Assembly: GCF_030463565.1 (NCBI RefSeq)
Contig: NC_134659.1
Span: 8,564,511-8,628,510, forward strand
From: Pelecanus crispus
Lineage: Eukaryota; Chordata; Aves; Pelecaniformes; Pelecanidae
DNA: 64,000 nt
Direction: 5' to 3'
The notes under the pieces are model-generated. The model was given only the letters and a program-made list of their open reading frames with translations. It did no database searches and was not told where the DNA came from. The translations under genes and the position numbers were made by a program. Below, piece after piece: positions 45,396-62,952 of the stretch (position 1 is its first letter; each line of letters starts with the position of its first letter).

Positions 45396-45636
45396 GGTGG
45401 ATGTGGTCTGTGGAGGTCTCCAGTCCAACCTCCCCCACCACCACACCGTGGCTTGGCGAACCGAGCCCCGAACCTCCCCAGGGACGGAGACGCCCCTCCC
45501 TGGGGACCCGTCCCAGGGCTGCACGTCCCTCCAGGGGAAGGGGCTCGTCCCCGTGTCCAACCTGAACCCCCTGAGCTGTGGCTGCCACCAAGTCTCCCAT
45601 CGTTCCCCCACCTCCAGCCAGGGCTGAGATGCCCTT
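45396..45636 (-). mobile_element. Degenerate CR1 LINE fragment in the SYT2 3' UTR region
   Basis: Shows GGAGGTCTCCAGTCCAACC, GGGACGGAGACGCC, CTCCCTGGGGACCCGTCCCAGG and GTGTCCAACCTGAACC, the typical complement of CR1, but GC-enriched. It is in the same orientation as SYT2 and would be transcribed in its 3' UTR. Confidence 0.7.
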
Positions 45637-47322
45637 TGGGAAGCAGGGGTGGCAGGGAGCTGCCGAAGCATCCAACGGCACCGGGGCAAGCTCAGTTTTG
45701 GCTCTTTGTCCCCAGGCTCGGGACGCCCTGCACTGAGGTTCCAGCCCGGGCATTGGACCCCCCAGAGCAGCATCCCCAATGCCCGGGACATCCCCGGCTG
45801 CACCCCAGAGCTCTGCTTCTCCACCTCAAGCCCCCCTCGCTGAAGATGCAACGCCCTTCGCTGCCTAAGTCTGCCGAAACCCTGCAAAACCGAGTGCAGG
45901 AAAGTGAAGTGGAGCCGGGAGCATGAGGCTGCTGGGAGTCACAGCCGGGACAGGGACACCAGCTCATGCCAGTGCTCCAGTACAGACTGGGCTGAACTGG
46001 GCAGGGCTGCTGGACCCTCTGCCCAGCTGCAGGGAACAACATTGGCTTGTCCAGCTCAGGGGCTTGGTCCTGGTTCATCCCACGGTGGGAGAGGTGGCCT
46101 GGAGAAGCTCTTGCCCACTGTCAGGGACATGAATATGGCTTATACCCCCGAGGGGAGCAGGATGGGGTGGATTCAGCAGCCAACAGCCTGGTGGGGAGCA
46201 GCAGCTCAGGGGTGTTGGGGGCCTTGGTCCCTTGTTGGCCACGGGCTTGCTCTCACCCTCCCCACCGGTGGTGGGATGTGGTGGTGGGGCTGGAGCTCCC
46301 TCCCCATAACCCCCGGCTGCCCCAAGGCTGTGCTGGGGTGCCCATGGGGGGCTCAGCCCTGGGGACACGTGACGGCCTTTGGGGAGGCTCCTGGCACCAC
46401 TCTGGGGGGCTGCCCCCCTCACATTTGGAGACCTCTCAGCGTAAGCCTGACTTGCGGAAGCATCTTGATCTACAGGTTTCAACCAAGCATGGTGGGACAC
46501 ACATGCAAATCGCCCAGCGCTGTCCTCGCTTGGCCTCTGGGGACATGATGGCCACCCGGCAGAGGTGGTGGTGGTCCTCACTGCGCTGCCGTTGCGTGCA
46601 CATCCCACCGTGTGTCTCCTCAGAACAGACCCCCTGGGGCTCCCCGTGCTCAGATGGCCCCCGCGGCTCCAGCTGCAACGCTGACGGCTCGGCACCCCAC
46701 CACCATGCCGGCCGCAGCGGGGCTCCACCATCCCTGCAAACTTCTCCCCAGAAGACGCCAAACTGGAGCTGGCCGGGGTCACTTGGCATCCATGGCTCTC
46801 ACCCTTCCCGAGCGGAGAGAGGCAGAGCAGGAGCGGGAGGCGCCTGGGTCTCCTGCAGAGGCTCTTCTCCACCGTTTTGATGTCCATGCCCCACGCAAGC
46901 ACAGTGGGTCTGGTCATCCCGTGCTGTCAGGCGCCGGTGTCACCTCCACGCAACGTTCAACAGTTCCGCATGTGAACCCCAGGGAAGGACGGCAGCAGTG
47001 ATGCTGCAGGCTGGTGACGCGGCCGCCGGGGAATGTCCCAGGCGTGACGGTGGCTTTGCACCTGGAAGGGATGGCAGGCGGAGGCGATGGGACATGCAGA
47101 AGGGAGCAATGCTGAAGAACAAAAAGAACCATCCGTGTCTTTAACCTCTTCCCCTGGAAGCTATTGGGACTGTCTGGAAACCCTTCCACAGCCATCAAAG
47201 GGTATTTCAGCTTAAAACAGAACAAAAGAAACCAAAACCAAAGGTTGCGTAACTGAGGTATCAGTAGCTCTGGGTCGCTTTGACTGTCAGCAGTGCTGTG
47301 CTGCGCTGGCCGGCAGATCTTC

Positions 47323-52447
<5,125 letters not shown>

Positions 52448-53410
52448 GGTGGGTCAGGGGCTCCCTGAAACACGACGGTGCCTCAGTGGTCACCCAGGTC
52501 CCTGCTGCCCCCACCCCTCCCCATGCCCAGGCTGCATCCCTGAGCAGCGTCTGCACCAAGGACATCTGCATTGACAGCGGGGCTACAACAGGGCGCTTGA
52601 TCTTCTGCTGGAGGGGCGTAGAGCCCAATGGCTATGAAGGACAGGAGGGTCCAGACACCTGGATTCCCTCACAGGCAATGGGAAGCCCAGTCGACCCCCA
52701 CGTTTCCCAACCCTTGACATCTCCAAAGCCACTGGGAGCATCACCCAGATTCACATCAATGCTGGTGCCAGCTCAGAGCCTCCTGGGGACACAGAGGCCA
52801 CTCCTAGGGGGAGGTCGCCTGGCGAGGCCCCATGGGATGAGGGAAGGGGTGTTTGCATCCCCAGGAGAGATCAGCAAGGTTAGTTTGGACAAAGCCATCC
52901 CCCCCGCCTCCCCCTTTTCTCAAGCAGGGCCCCATCAGGCACCTGCAGACCCAACACCTGACAGCAGCCAGACCTCGCTTTATGCAGGGACCCAGCGCTG
53001 GTGTGGGACCCTCAGGACTTGCTCCCAGCCCTGGGAGAGCTTCCAAGGATGGGAATGGGAGAGGAGCAGCACACTGCTCTTCCGCCAGCCCCAGGGCACA
53101 TTTTCAGGATGGATGAAAGCAGGGAAGAGCCAGCTCTACACAGCCATGGAGGGCTCAGCGTGCACGTCAAAGGGTCAGCCCTTTCACCATGTCACAGGTA
53201 CCATGTCCTGGGTGGCTCAAGGCTCCTGTCCGACCCTGCAGAGCCCAGCTCCTCCAGCCAGCTCTGCTCCTTGATGGGGCACAGGGAAGGTGCTCGGTTC
53301 ACTGCCAGGGATGCAGCACAGCCCGCTGTGCTCAGCACCCACCAAGGATGGGGACACCCACACCACAGTCTTGCAAATGTGGCATTCATTCCTGCAAGCA
53401 AAGCTGGCAC

Positions 53411-53696
53411 AAAGTGCCTCCACAACCCAGCTCTGGACCCAAAGCGCCTCCACAACCCAGCTCTGGACCCAAAGAGCCTCCATAACCCAGCTCTGGACCC
53501 AAAGCGCCTCCACAACCCAGCTCTGGACCCAAAGAGCCTCCACAACCCAGCTCTGGACCCAAAGAGCCTCCATAACCCAGCTCTGGACCCAAAGTGCCTC
53601 CACAACCCAGCTCTGGACCCAAAGTGCCTCCACAACCCAGCTCCATCTCCAAGGAGCCTCCATGACCCAGCTCTGGACCCAAGGAAGTGCCTCTCG
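53411..53696. repeat. 30-bp minisatellite, nine copies plus a partial
   Basis: Units of exactly 30 bp start at 53411, 53441, 53471 and so on to 53651, then a partial. Core CCACAACCCAGCTCTGGACC is followed by CAAAG(C/A/T)GCCT. Copies 3 and 6 share CATAACCC; copies 8 and 9 are diverged. Because 30 is divisible by three, it creates open frames on both strands that look like 10-residue repeat proteins; these are judged artefacts. Confidence 0.97.
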
Positions 53697-56600
53697 AACT
53701 CAGCAGAAGGCAAGCCTGCAAAGGGAAAAAAATCAGAGCAGGCAAGAAGCCAAGGGAATTGATGGTGCTGGGAGAGGTAAGGAGAATAAAAGGCTATGCA
53801 GAGGGGGAAGCAGAGATGAGCAGGAGTGCAGATAACTGAGGAAGGAGTTTTTGGGGGCACATGAGCTCTGGCATGGGGGGAACCCCCTCTCCTGCATCTC
53901 TTCTGCCCACTCAGTGAAGCCTCGTCCCCCAGTGCTGGCTGCTCCTCTGTCCTTCCCGCAGCAGCGGAAAAGGAGTGTTCTCGCCTCAAAAAGTCGGCCA
54001 GAGAGACCTGGGGATGCTCCTGCCCTGAAACGGCGCTGCCATGCTGTCTCCAGCTGCCTCTCGGGTGAATCGTGCATTGAGTTACCCAGCGCTCAGCTCT
54101 GCACCCCCACACCTTCCTCCTGTGCCGCCGCTCCCGGTGCTGGCGGGGGGACAGCGGTGGGGGGCCGGAGAGACCCCACGTGAGGCAGAGGCAGCCCTTC
54201 TCACACCGAAACGGGCTAGCCACATCACTCCCACCTCGCCAAAGTCTGTGCCGCGAGCACAGGCTTCGCCACCCCAACACCTCTGCTTAGGAAAATCTAC
54301 AGACACCAGCGGCAGGGCTGAGGTTTCCAGGGCTGCCGGCAGCACCTGGTTGACTTAAAAACCAGGCTGTGGCAGGTCTTGCTCCTTGGGGGAAGGTCCC
54401 CAGCCCCACACCGGATCCCCCATCGTCCCAGCCGCAGAAGCTGATCTGGGCTGCGGCACGACCCCTCCCTGCAGCATCCCAGCGCCACGGGCTAGCCGGG
54501 AGCATCACCTCTCCTTTCATCCTTCATCCCTTCCAACAGCAGCATTTGCAGTGGGAATGCAAAAAGTAAACAGAAAGGCATCCGGCACCGGCACTGCCGG
54601 GAGCAGCAGGACCCCCGGCAGCCGTGCAGGGCCCAGGGTGGCTGCAGAAACCCCTTTGCTGGCTCACGGGTGGGTTCAGCCTCTCCCCACACACATCTCT
54701 GTGCGTGGCAAGCCGGGCGGCATCCCAGACTGGGAGTAAAACTTGGCATGAGCTCCTTTGGGATCAAGCTCTTGGAGGCAGAGCTGCTGGGATCCATCCC
54801 AGCCAGGCAGAGGAAAGAGCTGCAGTAAATAACCCTTCTGCAGGTGGGGAGCTTGGGGCTATTCTTTAACTGGTTTGGGGGCTTTTTTTGGGTCCTTCCT
54901 AGATTTTGAAACCCTGTGTGTGTTTTCCACAGCCACGTGTATCGGAAACTCACTCGAAAAGTGCAAGAAGTGACTCCCAGCAGTGCAGTTTGTCCGGGAG
55001 GGTTGGGAGCCCACAAAACACCCGTCTATTGCAAATGCACCAAATCAGGTGCCAAATTGCAACAGCAAAGACAACGCTCAGCTGGAAACACTGCCGGTGC
55101 CCATCGACGGAGGTTTTGCAGGCACTTTTTTGCAAGCCCACACCACCTCTGGGCATCTCCAAGAGCTGCTCCAGTAGCCAGACCCTACAATCAAACAGCT
55201 ACGGGATGCACCGATTACTTTTTCTCCATGTTTTTAATGAGCTCGGCATCTTCCTGACGCCACAAAAGTTTCAGGAAAGGCAGGAGGCAAAACAAGCAAA
55301 CCCCAAAGACATGGTTTTGGTTGAGCACGTGCTTTAGGGGACCTGGGCCAGGAATTTTGGTTGCTTGAGGTTATCAACCCACAACTTGGCCAGGACACAG
55401 AATTGACAACAGGCCAGAAAATGCCATCCCTGGGCGAGTCCCACAGACCCCGTCCCCCTGCGTTGGGGCAGGAGGGCGGCGGAGGACCAGTGCTCACGCT
55501 CACACGGCACAGCAGCGAGGGAATGGAGACATGTCCTTGTCACACAGCGCATGAAGATGGTTGGATGAGACCAGCCAAGACACCAACATCTATCTCACTA
55601 GCTTCCCAGAGGCTCTTTCAAGCCTCCCAGGTTTTTCTTGCAGTCACCACTACATCCCAGCTTCAAGGCTTTTGGGTGGATGCTGGGGTCCAGTCCTGCT
55701 CTGTGCCCACGGTGGATGAAGGACTTTGATGGCATCAGAAGGGACTCAGCCAGGGGTGTCTTGTCTTGGCTGGGTACATCCTGCAGCGCAGCCAAGGAGG
55801 ATGCTCGGGGCTGTCTCTGTGGTGTGGGCCGGGTCCCAGAGGACACCACAGGGTCCCTCCACCCGAGGCAACACCAGATCCCTGCCTGACCTCAGGCCTC
55901 ATGCGCAGGACAGTAATTTAGAGGATGCAACCACGAGGTCCTGGACCTCAAGAGCATCCCTGCTCCCCAGCCTGCAGCTCTGAGACCAGCATGGACCATA
56001 ATCCCCAGCTCCTCCTGTGGATTTATCCATCCTGGCTGTCTGTGGAGGTCAACCTGCTTGGACCTGCTCTGCACAGAGCCCCCCAAACATGCTGAGCATC
56101 TAAGAGGCTCTCCATGCTCCACCAGCTCCTTGTCCTGCCCTTGGACCTCGGACATGGCCACCTTCATTCCCCACGGAGTGGCTGAAACCACCGCAAACAC
56201 CAGGATCAGCATCACACGGCCACGATGCGGTGCCAACTCCCCATAACCGGGCGGCGGATGGCACTGGAGCAAGGTGCTGGCGGTGCCCCACAGCCACCAC
56301 GTCCTGCTCCGGGGTGAGTCAGGAGCTGCTGTAGACCCCACCCCACTGAGGGTTATTTAACGCAGACGACTACGAGGGCTTCCCAAAGCCTTCCAGCGGC
56401 CGAGGACACCCAGCCACCTTTCATTTTTTCACCTGTCTGCTGGAGTCACTGGCAGTGCCGGCAGCTCAACAGCCCCAGGGCCGGGCAGCACCGGGCGCTG
56501 CGGACGTCCTTGCAAGCTGGCCCGCTGGGAAGAAGGGGTTTGCCTGGGTTCCCCTTTTTTATGGGGTGACAGGGATGGGGACAGGATGCTGTCCCCTGCT

Positions 56601-57689
56601 TGCCACGTGGCCAGCAGCTCCCCACAGCCCTGCTATGATCTCACAGACGCTTTTCATCCCATAAAACCAGCCCTTGGACGGGGTTTTTACCCTCATGGGG
56701 CAGCCAGAGCACTTCCAGGCGGGGCTCTTGCTGCAAGGAGAGCAACACGAGGGGGTTTTTCCCTGTCGCGGCGCTGGGGTTTGCTAGGAGGAAAGCAACG
56801 CTGCCGGAGGAGCCGGCAGCAGGTGAGCAGATGCTGCCGGGGCAGTTTGGACGCTTTCCAGCTCGCTGCAGGCAAGGCAGCATTTTTGCAATGCTGGCTC
56901 CCTGACCTGACCTGTATTTCTGTGCAAATGGCAATCGCTGCCAAAGCGGGACGGGGCGAGCTCTGCAGGCAGCTGGGTTTGGGAAGAAGGAAAAGGCCAG
57001 GCAGGGCTGAGCACCCAGGGTGGGGGATGCTGCCGCCTGCCCCTCGCCCCAAGCAACGGCACCCAAGAGCTGCAAGGCAGCGGCTTTGCAGGGGCCCCGG
57101 GCACGGGCAGTGCCCCTCTCCTGCCCCCCAGGTGCCGGATCCTGCACCCCAGGTCTGGGGCAGGTTGAGTCCTGCCTCTGCCCTGCACCCACCGACACAG
57201 GGCAGGGGGTTCCAGGCCCCCGACGCCCTGCAAGCTCCCACGGGTGCGCTGCAAGGCTGGGGGGTGCAAAGCAAGGGTGCGAGCGGGGTGTGCAGTGCCG
57301 TGGGGTGGGGGGACCCTACGGGAGCTCCCTGCCACAACGCAGCCCATGGCACCCGCTCCGCACCCAAACGTGCGGCACAGGGCGGGCAGCACCCAGTGTG
57401 GGGCACCCGGCCAAGCCAACCCCGCTCCAGCACCCACGGCCTCAGGCACCCGGCGCAGCGCTGCCCTCCGGGATGGGGGGGCTCCCCGTGCTGCAGGCTC
57501 GGGGCTGCGGCAGCCCCGCTGCAGCGCTCTGCAGCACTACCAGGCGCAGGCTGCAATTGCGATGCTGCTCACATCCTGCTGCACAGGCGGCCCCGGCCCA
57601 GCAGAGCTGCGATCCTCGGGAACGGGGCAGCGTGGAGGGGCGCACCAAGGAGCGCAGGGTGCTGAGCACCTGCAGCATGGTGCGTGCTT

Positions 57690-58330
57690 CGGCCTCTGTG
57701 TGCACACATGTGCGAGTGCTTGTGCACAGGGAGGGATGCAAAGGCTTGGGCTGTGTGTGTCTGCGCATGTGCGAGTACACGGGTAAGGGGTGTGCGTGTG
57801 TGCAACTGCTTGTGCATGGGATATGCAAGTGTGTATGAGGGTGTGCACACTTAACAAGTGCTTGTGCAGTGTGCAAGCATGCATGTGCATGCACTTGTGC
57901 ACAGGGTATGCATGCATATGTGTGTGGGTGGCAGTGCTTGTGCCCAGGCAGTGCCTGCACATATGTGTGTGCAAGTGCTGACAGGTGTGTGCACATGCCC
58001 ATACACCTGTATGAGCACATCTGCTCACGGATGTGTCAGGGTGCAAGTGCTTGTGCACACGTGCAGCACTCGTGTGGCTCTGCAAGCACTCGTACAGGTG
58101 GGTGTGCGTGTACCCACATGGGTGTGTGCACACCAGTGTTGCAGTCTGTGTAAGAGCTTGCACGTAGATGTTTGTGCACATGTCCTCTGCATGCCAGCGT
58201 GCATGTGTGTGCACAGCTGCTCGTGGGCCATGTTTGCACGTGTGTGCATGAGTGTGCACGCTGCTGGAAGGGGCCGGTGCACAGTGCATGGAGCACCTAT
58301 GCATTTGTGTGCCTGCAAACCCCTGTGCGT
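57690..58330. repeat. Long imperfect TG / GTGCA-rich tract
   Basis: About 640 bp dominated by TGTGCA, GTGCTTGTGCA, CATGTGTG and CACATG words with no fixed period. Alternating purine-pyrimidine, so prone to Z-DNA. It ends just before an AT-rich patch at 58385-58420. Confidence 0.85.
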
Positions 58331-59291
58331 TGGGGGGGGCACCGAGAGAGCGTGTCCCCCCCAGTGCCACCACGAGCAGCTGCTGATTGATTTCTGGAAA
58401 TAATTTATAACGCAATAAGGACAAACCCTCCCAGCAGGTGCAGGAACCCTGGGCGACGGGGGGACCACAGCGGGATGAGCTGCGGCGGGGACGAGCTGCG
58501 GCGCGGGTGCTTGGCCAGGGGCAATGCTGCTTTGGGGGTTACCTGGGGGGCTTTGGGGCACTGCCCAGGGCTGGGGGGGTGTGGGCCGCATCAGGCCTTG
58601 CTGAGGTGTCTGTCTTCAAACAGAGTGAGCTAATTAGCATCGTTAATTGCACCATCACCTGCCCCAGCAGCCTACTTGCTCCCTGGGTGCTGGGAGAGCT
58701 GAGGAGTGGGGAAACTGAGGCACAGGAGGGGCTGGGGGGGGGTGCAGGCTCGAGGGGACGCTGTTGCTGCCCCCCGCCTGCGTCCCTGTGAGCCCCACAG
58801 GACCCTGCAGCCCCTGCCATGGGGCGGGGGGGCTGATGCTGCCCCCCACGTGAGGGGCCAGGGCTGGACAGCGTGGGCAGGGGGTGGGGTGCCATGGGGC
58901 AGGCCGAGGGGGGCAGCGTGTGGGGCAGGAGGGCAGGCTGTGGGGCAGCGCGTCCTTGGGCCTGTCCCCTCTCTGCCACCGCCCCACCGGGTGTCCTTGG
59001 TCCCGTCCCCCGTCCCCACCACGCAGGGTGCAGATACGGGCCAGCAGAACCCCTCGGCTGCGGGTGCAAAGCCGCTCCCGGCCCGCGGCGCAGGCTCCGG
59101 GCAGAAGCGCCGGTCCCCGCACGCTGACCCTGGCCCACCACCCTGCCCGATGCCAGGCCAGGCCACCCCGCTGCTGCCGGGAGGGCGTCGAGGCAGCCGA
59201 GCGGCGCGGGGGCCTCGGCCGGCGGCACTGCAATGCAGTCCTGCTCGGGCTCTGCTTGCCTTTTGTTTTTTTTCTTCTTTTGCAATTTTTC

Positions 59292-59312
59292 TTTTTTTTT
59301 TTTTTTTTTTTT
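59292..59312. repeat. T21 homopolymer
   Basis: Uninterrupted run of T next to other T-rich words (59264-59290). Confidence 0.95.
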
Positions 59313-59882
59313 CCCCTCCTTTTTGCAAGCTGCGGCAGCCACTGGCAGGGCTGGGGCGGCCATCGGAGCCGTCCCTGCTGCAGGTGGGAAGGGAGCTCAG
59401 CCCCCGCCGTCCCTGCTGTCCCCGAAACACCGCTCAGCTGCCCCCGCCGAGGACATTCGCTGGGATTCCTCCAGTGCTTGAAGTTCTCTCTTTATTCCTC
59501 CTGCAAAACTGCGCTGGTTTGGAGCTGCCCCCGCCGCTCCCCACCATCCCTCCACCAAGACCACAGTGGCTTAAGGACATAAATAAATGAAGAGGGTTAT
59601 AAATAGCCATTTCTGTCGGTGCTTGGCCCAAGAACCAGCAGGGGTTAAGGCATCATTAATAAATACTGGCTGGGAAGGGGAGGGTGCTGGCTGGGAAGGG
59701 GCTCTCGCCACCCCCCACCCCCAACCCTGCACCCCCTTGCTCCGGACCCCCAATGCATGACCCCCTGCACCCCATGGTGCATTACCCCGAGCCCCCCAAC
59801 GCATCACCCCCACGGTGCATTTCCCCCCACAGCCCCTAATGCATCCCCTCTGCACCCCCGGGGCATTATCCTGCACCTGCAG

Positions 59883-59978
59883 TGCAGCACCTCAAATGCA
59901 CTGCAGCACCCCAAACCCACTGCAGCACCCCAAACCCACCGCAGCACCCCAAATGCACCGCAGCACCCCGCAGCCCAC
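59883..59978. repeat. 19-bp tandem repeat, five copies
   Basis: GCAGCACC recurs at 59884, 59903, 59922, 59941 and 59960, period 19, consensus GCAGCACCCCAAACCCACT with small variation. It is embedded in a C-rich low-complexity region (59700-60180) with many CCCC and TGCATCACCCC words. Confidence 0.9.
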
Positions 59979-61013
59979 AGGACATTATCCAGCAGCTTCC
60001 CAGACCCCCTAACACATCACCCCCGACCCCCCCAGTGCACAACCCTGCACGACGCATCGCCCCCAGACCTAACACATCCCCTGCACCCCGCGGCGCGGCG
60101 CCCTGTATCCCCAGTGCATCATCCCCCCCGCCCCGCGATGCGTGGCCCCCCCAGCTGGTGGCCCCCCAGCTGCAAACATCTGGCCTAGAAGTAGGCACCA
60201 GGTCCCATCTCCAGCACAGCCCCCAGGGCCGCATGCAGCAAACCCCCTCCAGGCTCATCCCCCATCACCGCCAAAACCCTACCCTGACCCCCCCCAGTGA
60301 GCCCGTACTGAAGCTGAGCCGAGCCCAAAACCGGCCCCGTCGGGGCTTTGGCCCCTTGCTGGTGTAAACCCCTCTGGCTCCATCGCCCTTGCAGGGGCTC
60401 TGCTGATTTACACCCTGGGGGGGAGCTGGCTCCGGCTCAGCCATGCTCCAAAGGGACGAACCCCGCTCCCCCGTTCACACAGAGCCAGCGCAATTAAAGG
60501 CCGGGCTGGGTTTCGTTTGCCGGCAGCGCCCCAAGATGCGGTGGGATGGCAATCCCAGGCTGGAGCCGGTGATCCCATCCCCATCCATCCCCAGGGCTTT
60601 TCCTGTATTGGAAAAAGCAGTTTTGACCCTGGAAAAATCCCTTTCACGAGCCCTTCATCCCTCCTCCTCCTGCAAAATGTTCTGTCCCAGAGAGCCCCCA
60701 GGCTGCTGCCAGCCAAGGGATTTGGGGCGTCCCCGACACCGGTCCCTTGGGCAGAGCAGCGCGGGTACCCGCGGCCCCGGGCAGGGGATCGTCCGCCTCC
60801 GCACCCACCGACGGGCCAGGGCGGGAGGTGGATGGAGAGGGGAGCTCGGAGGCACGAATTCCTCGGCTGGGGTGGGGGTTTTTGGGGACCACACAGGGAG
60901 AAGCGGGGTGTGCGGATGAGCGATGGGTGTCTTCACCCACCGGCAAAATCACCCCTGCTGGGTTACGCAGACAGGCTGGTTAAAAAGGGGAAAACAGCAA
61001 GGTTTGCACTATT

Positions 61014-61035
61014 AAAAAAAAAAAAAAAAAAAAAA
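61014..61035. repeat. A22 homopolymer
   Basis: Uninterrupted run of A in GC-rich DNA. No retrogene or SINE is recognisable upstream of it. Confidence 0.95.
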
Positions 61036-62936
61036 GCATTTGCCCACCACGATTGCCCCGCGCCTCCTCAGGACCCCTCTCCTCCAGCCCCCCTGCTGCG
61101 CTCCTGCCCTTGCCAGCCGAGACACTGCGTGAAGGACCAGAGCCAGGAAGGGAATTTGGGGATGTAGGGAAGGAGCGGGACGTCCCGGGCCACAGCAGCA
61201 CCCAGGCAAGCTCAGCACCCCCCGGCGGGGTGGGGGATTTTGGGGGATCCAGCTGCTGGAAACCCCCCCGCTCCTCTGCGGGGGCAGCTTTGGCAGCCGA
61301 AACGTCTCGCCTCCGGGGAGGCAAAGCCTGCCGCAACGACGGAGGGCAGAAAGCGGCAACAAATCAAGATTAATGATGCTGAGGCAGCAATTAGCAGCAG
61401 CAGCCGCTGCCCGAGCGCCAGGCTGGGCTGCGGGCAGGCGGGGGGGGGCCCGACCCCCGGCTCTCCCTTCCCAGGCTGCTGGGTGCTGGCTTGTCCCGGG
61501 GAGACCCCCATCTTCATTAGCTAACGAAGGGCTGCTGCCGTCGCGGGCCCGGAGCAACGCACTACCGCTCCTTTACAGGATGGCAAAGCCGGGGCTGCGG
61601 CGCCCATTAAGCCCAGGGGCTGTACGTTGTCCTGCGGGGACGGAGACGTGGTGACCCCCCAGCCCTCCATGAACGTCAGCTTTGGGACCCCAAAACCTGC
61701 ACCGCCCCGTGCCAGGGCTTGGATGACCAGCAGTGAAACTCCCAAACTGGTCCCGAAGGGGAGCCCCCTCCCAGCCCAGTGTCGGCAGGAAGCCTGAGCA
61801 CTACGGAGCTGGCACGTTCCTGCGATGCATCCCGGGGGCAAGCAGGGATTTCGGGGTAGGGCTGAGATATTTGGCAGTGCCGCAGCCAGATCTTGATGCC
61901 GGCAGCTCTTTTGCTCCCAGGAACAGTTGCCCAAGGACCAGGGGGGAGATCCCATCTCTGCCGGACCCGCAGAGGCAATGACTGCGCATCCCTCCGGCTT
62001 TTCACACAAGTCAAGACCCCCCCAGCACTCCCATGGTTTTGGGACCGATGCATCCGGCAGAGGGGATGTGCCAGGCCAGAGTTTCAGCTCGCAGCAATGG
62101 GATAGGAGAGTCTAATTAAGGCAAAAACATGAGTTGGCTTCTAACGGTCATTTAATTAGGAGAATTTCTGCCAAGGGATGTGCGGAGGCATGGGAAGACC
62201 GAGGGAGCAGGGAGAAGGAGGGGGAGCTGGGGACAGGGCCGCTGCAGGACCCCGGTGTGAAGGGGCTCTGCAAGGACCCAGCCCAGCAAACCCCAGCCCC
62301 ACGCCCCTTCCCCAGCCCCGGCACAAACCCCCAACAGCAGCGTGAGCGGTGCCGGCTCAGACCCTCCGTGTACCCCGGGGCTCGGGGAGCGCTTCCCCAC
62401 CACCCACACCTCGCTCCTGGTTTACACTGGTGACGGCGAGGGGAGTTTCCTCTCCTCCAGCCCCGCGCTTTTCACGGGAGAATATTTACACCGGGCTGGG
62501 AAACGGGTGCCAGCAGCAGCATGGGCGAGGGGGTGTGATGGAGCAAGGATGCGCACCAGGGGACGTGAGCTGCTGAGACATCACCCACGGAGAGACGCGC
62601 TCCCGTCCCCCCACCCGAGTACGAGCGGGTGCCATCGGCCAGACCCCCCCGAGCCCTCCGGCCCTCACAGCCCCGAACGGCTGCCTGGGCTAGCAATGCC
62701 GCTGCCAGCGCCCACTGGGCCCCGTGGTGCTGCTCACCGTACTGCTGGCCGGGCTCCGACGGCACCTCCGTCGTCGGATGGGAACCGGAGCCGGCTTGCA
62801 CCCTCCTTCCCCGCCGAGGCACGCCGCGCTCGCTGCCTCTCATCAGCAGCCGGCACCCAGCTCATCTAATTAAAAATAATGATGTGCTGGGGCTCAGCGC
62901 CCCGACCGCAGGCCTTTCCCCAGGAGATGAGTAATT

Positions 62937-62952
62937 GGGGGGGGGGGGGGGG
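62937..62952. repeat. G16 homopolymer
   Basis: Uninterrupted run of G. Length may be unreliable in sequencing. Confidence 0.9.

Larger units (their letters stand above)
43480..47322 (-). other. SYT2: Probable SYT2 3' UTR
   Basis: GC-rich sequence after the SYT2 stop with no further SYT2 coding exon. It contains several - strand poly(A) signals, a G-rich tract on the opposite strand (44868-44941) and a CR1 fragment. Mammalian SYT2 also has a multi-kilobase 3' UTR. The end is inferred. Confidence 0.5.

Noticed and set aside
44743..45753. 336-residue - strand frame in the SYT2 3' UTR
   Set aside because: Crosses a decayed CR1 fragment and a G-rich simple tract; composition artefact.
53192..54280. 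Long open frames on both strands with 10-residue repeats
   Set aside because: They arise because the minisatellite unit is 30 bp, a multiple of three. Outside the repeat there is no domain, no splice structure and no start context.
56586..57665. 359-residue open frame and several overlapping ones in the GC-rich right arm
   Set aside because: At this GC content stop codons are rare. The frames overlap on both strands, are Pro/Ala/Gly/Arg-rich and show no family resemblance.
61014..61035. Poly(A) run as the tail of a processed pseudogene
   Set aside because: No retrotransposed gene or SINE sequence is recognisable upstream, and no target-site duplication was seen.
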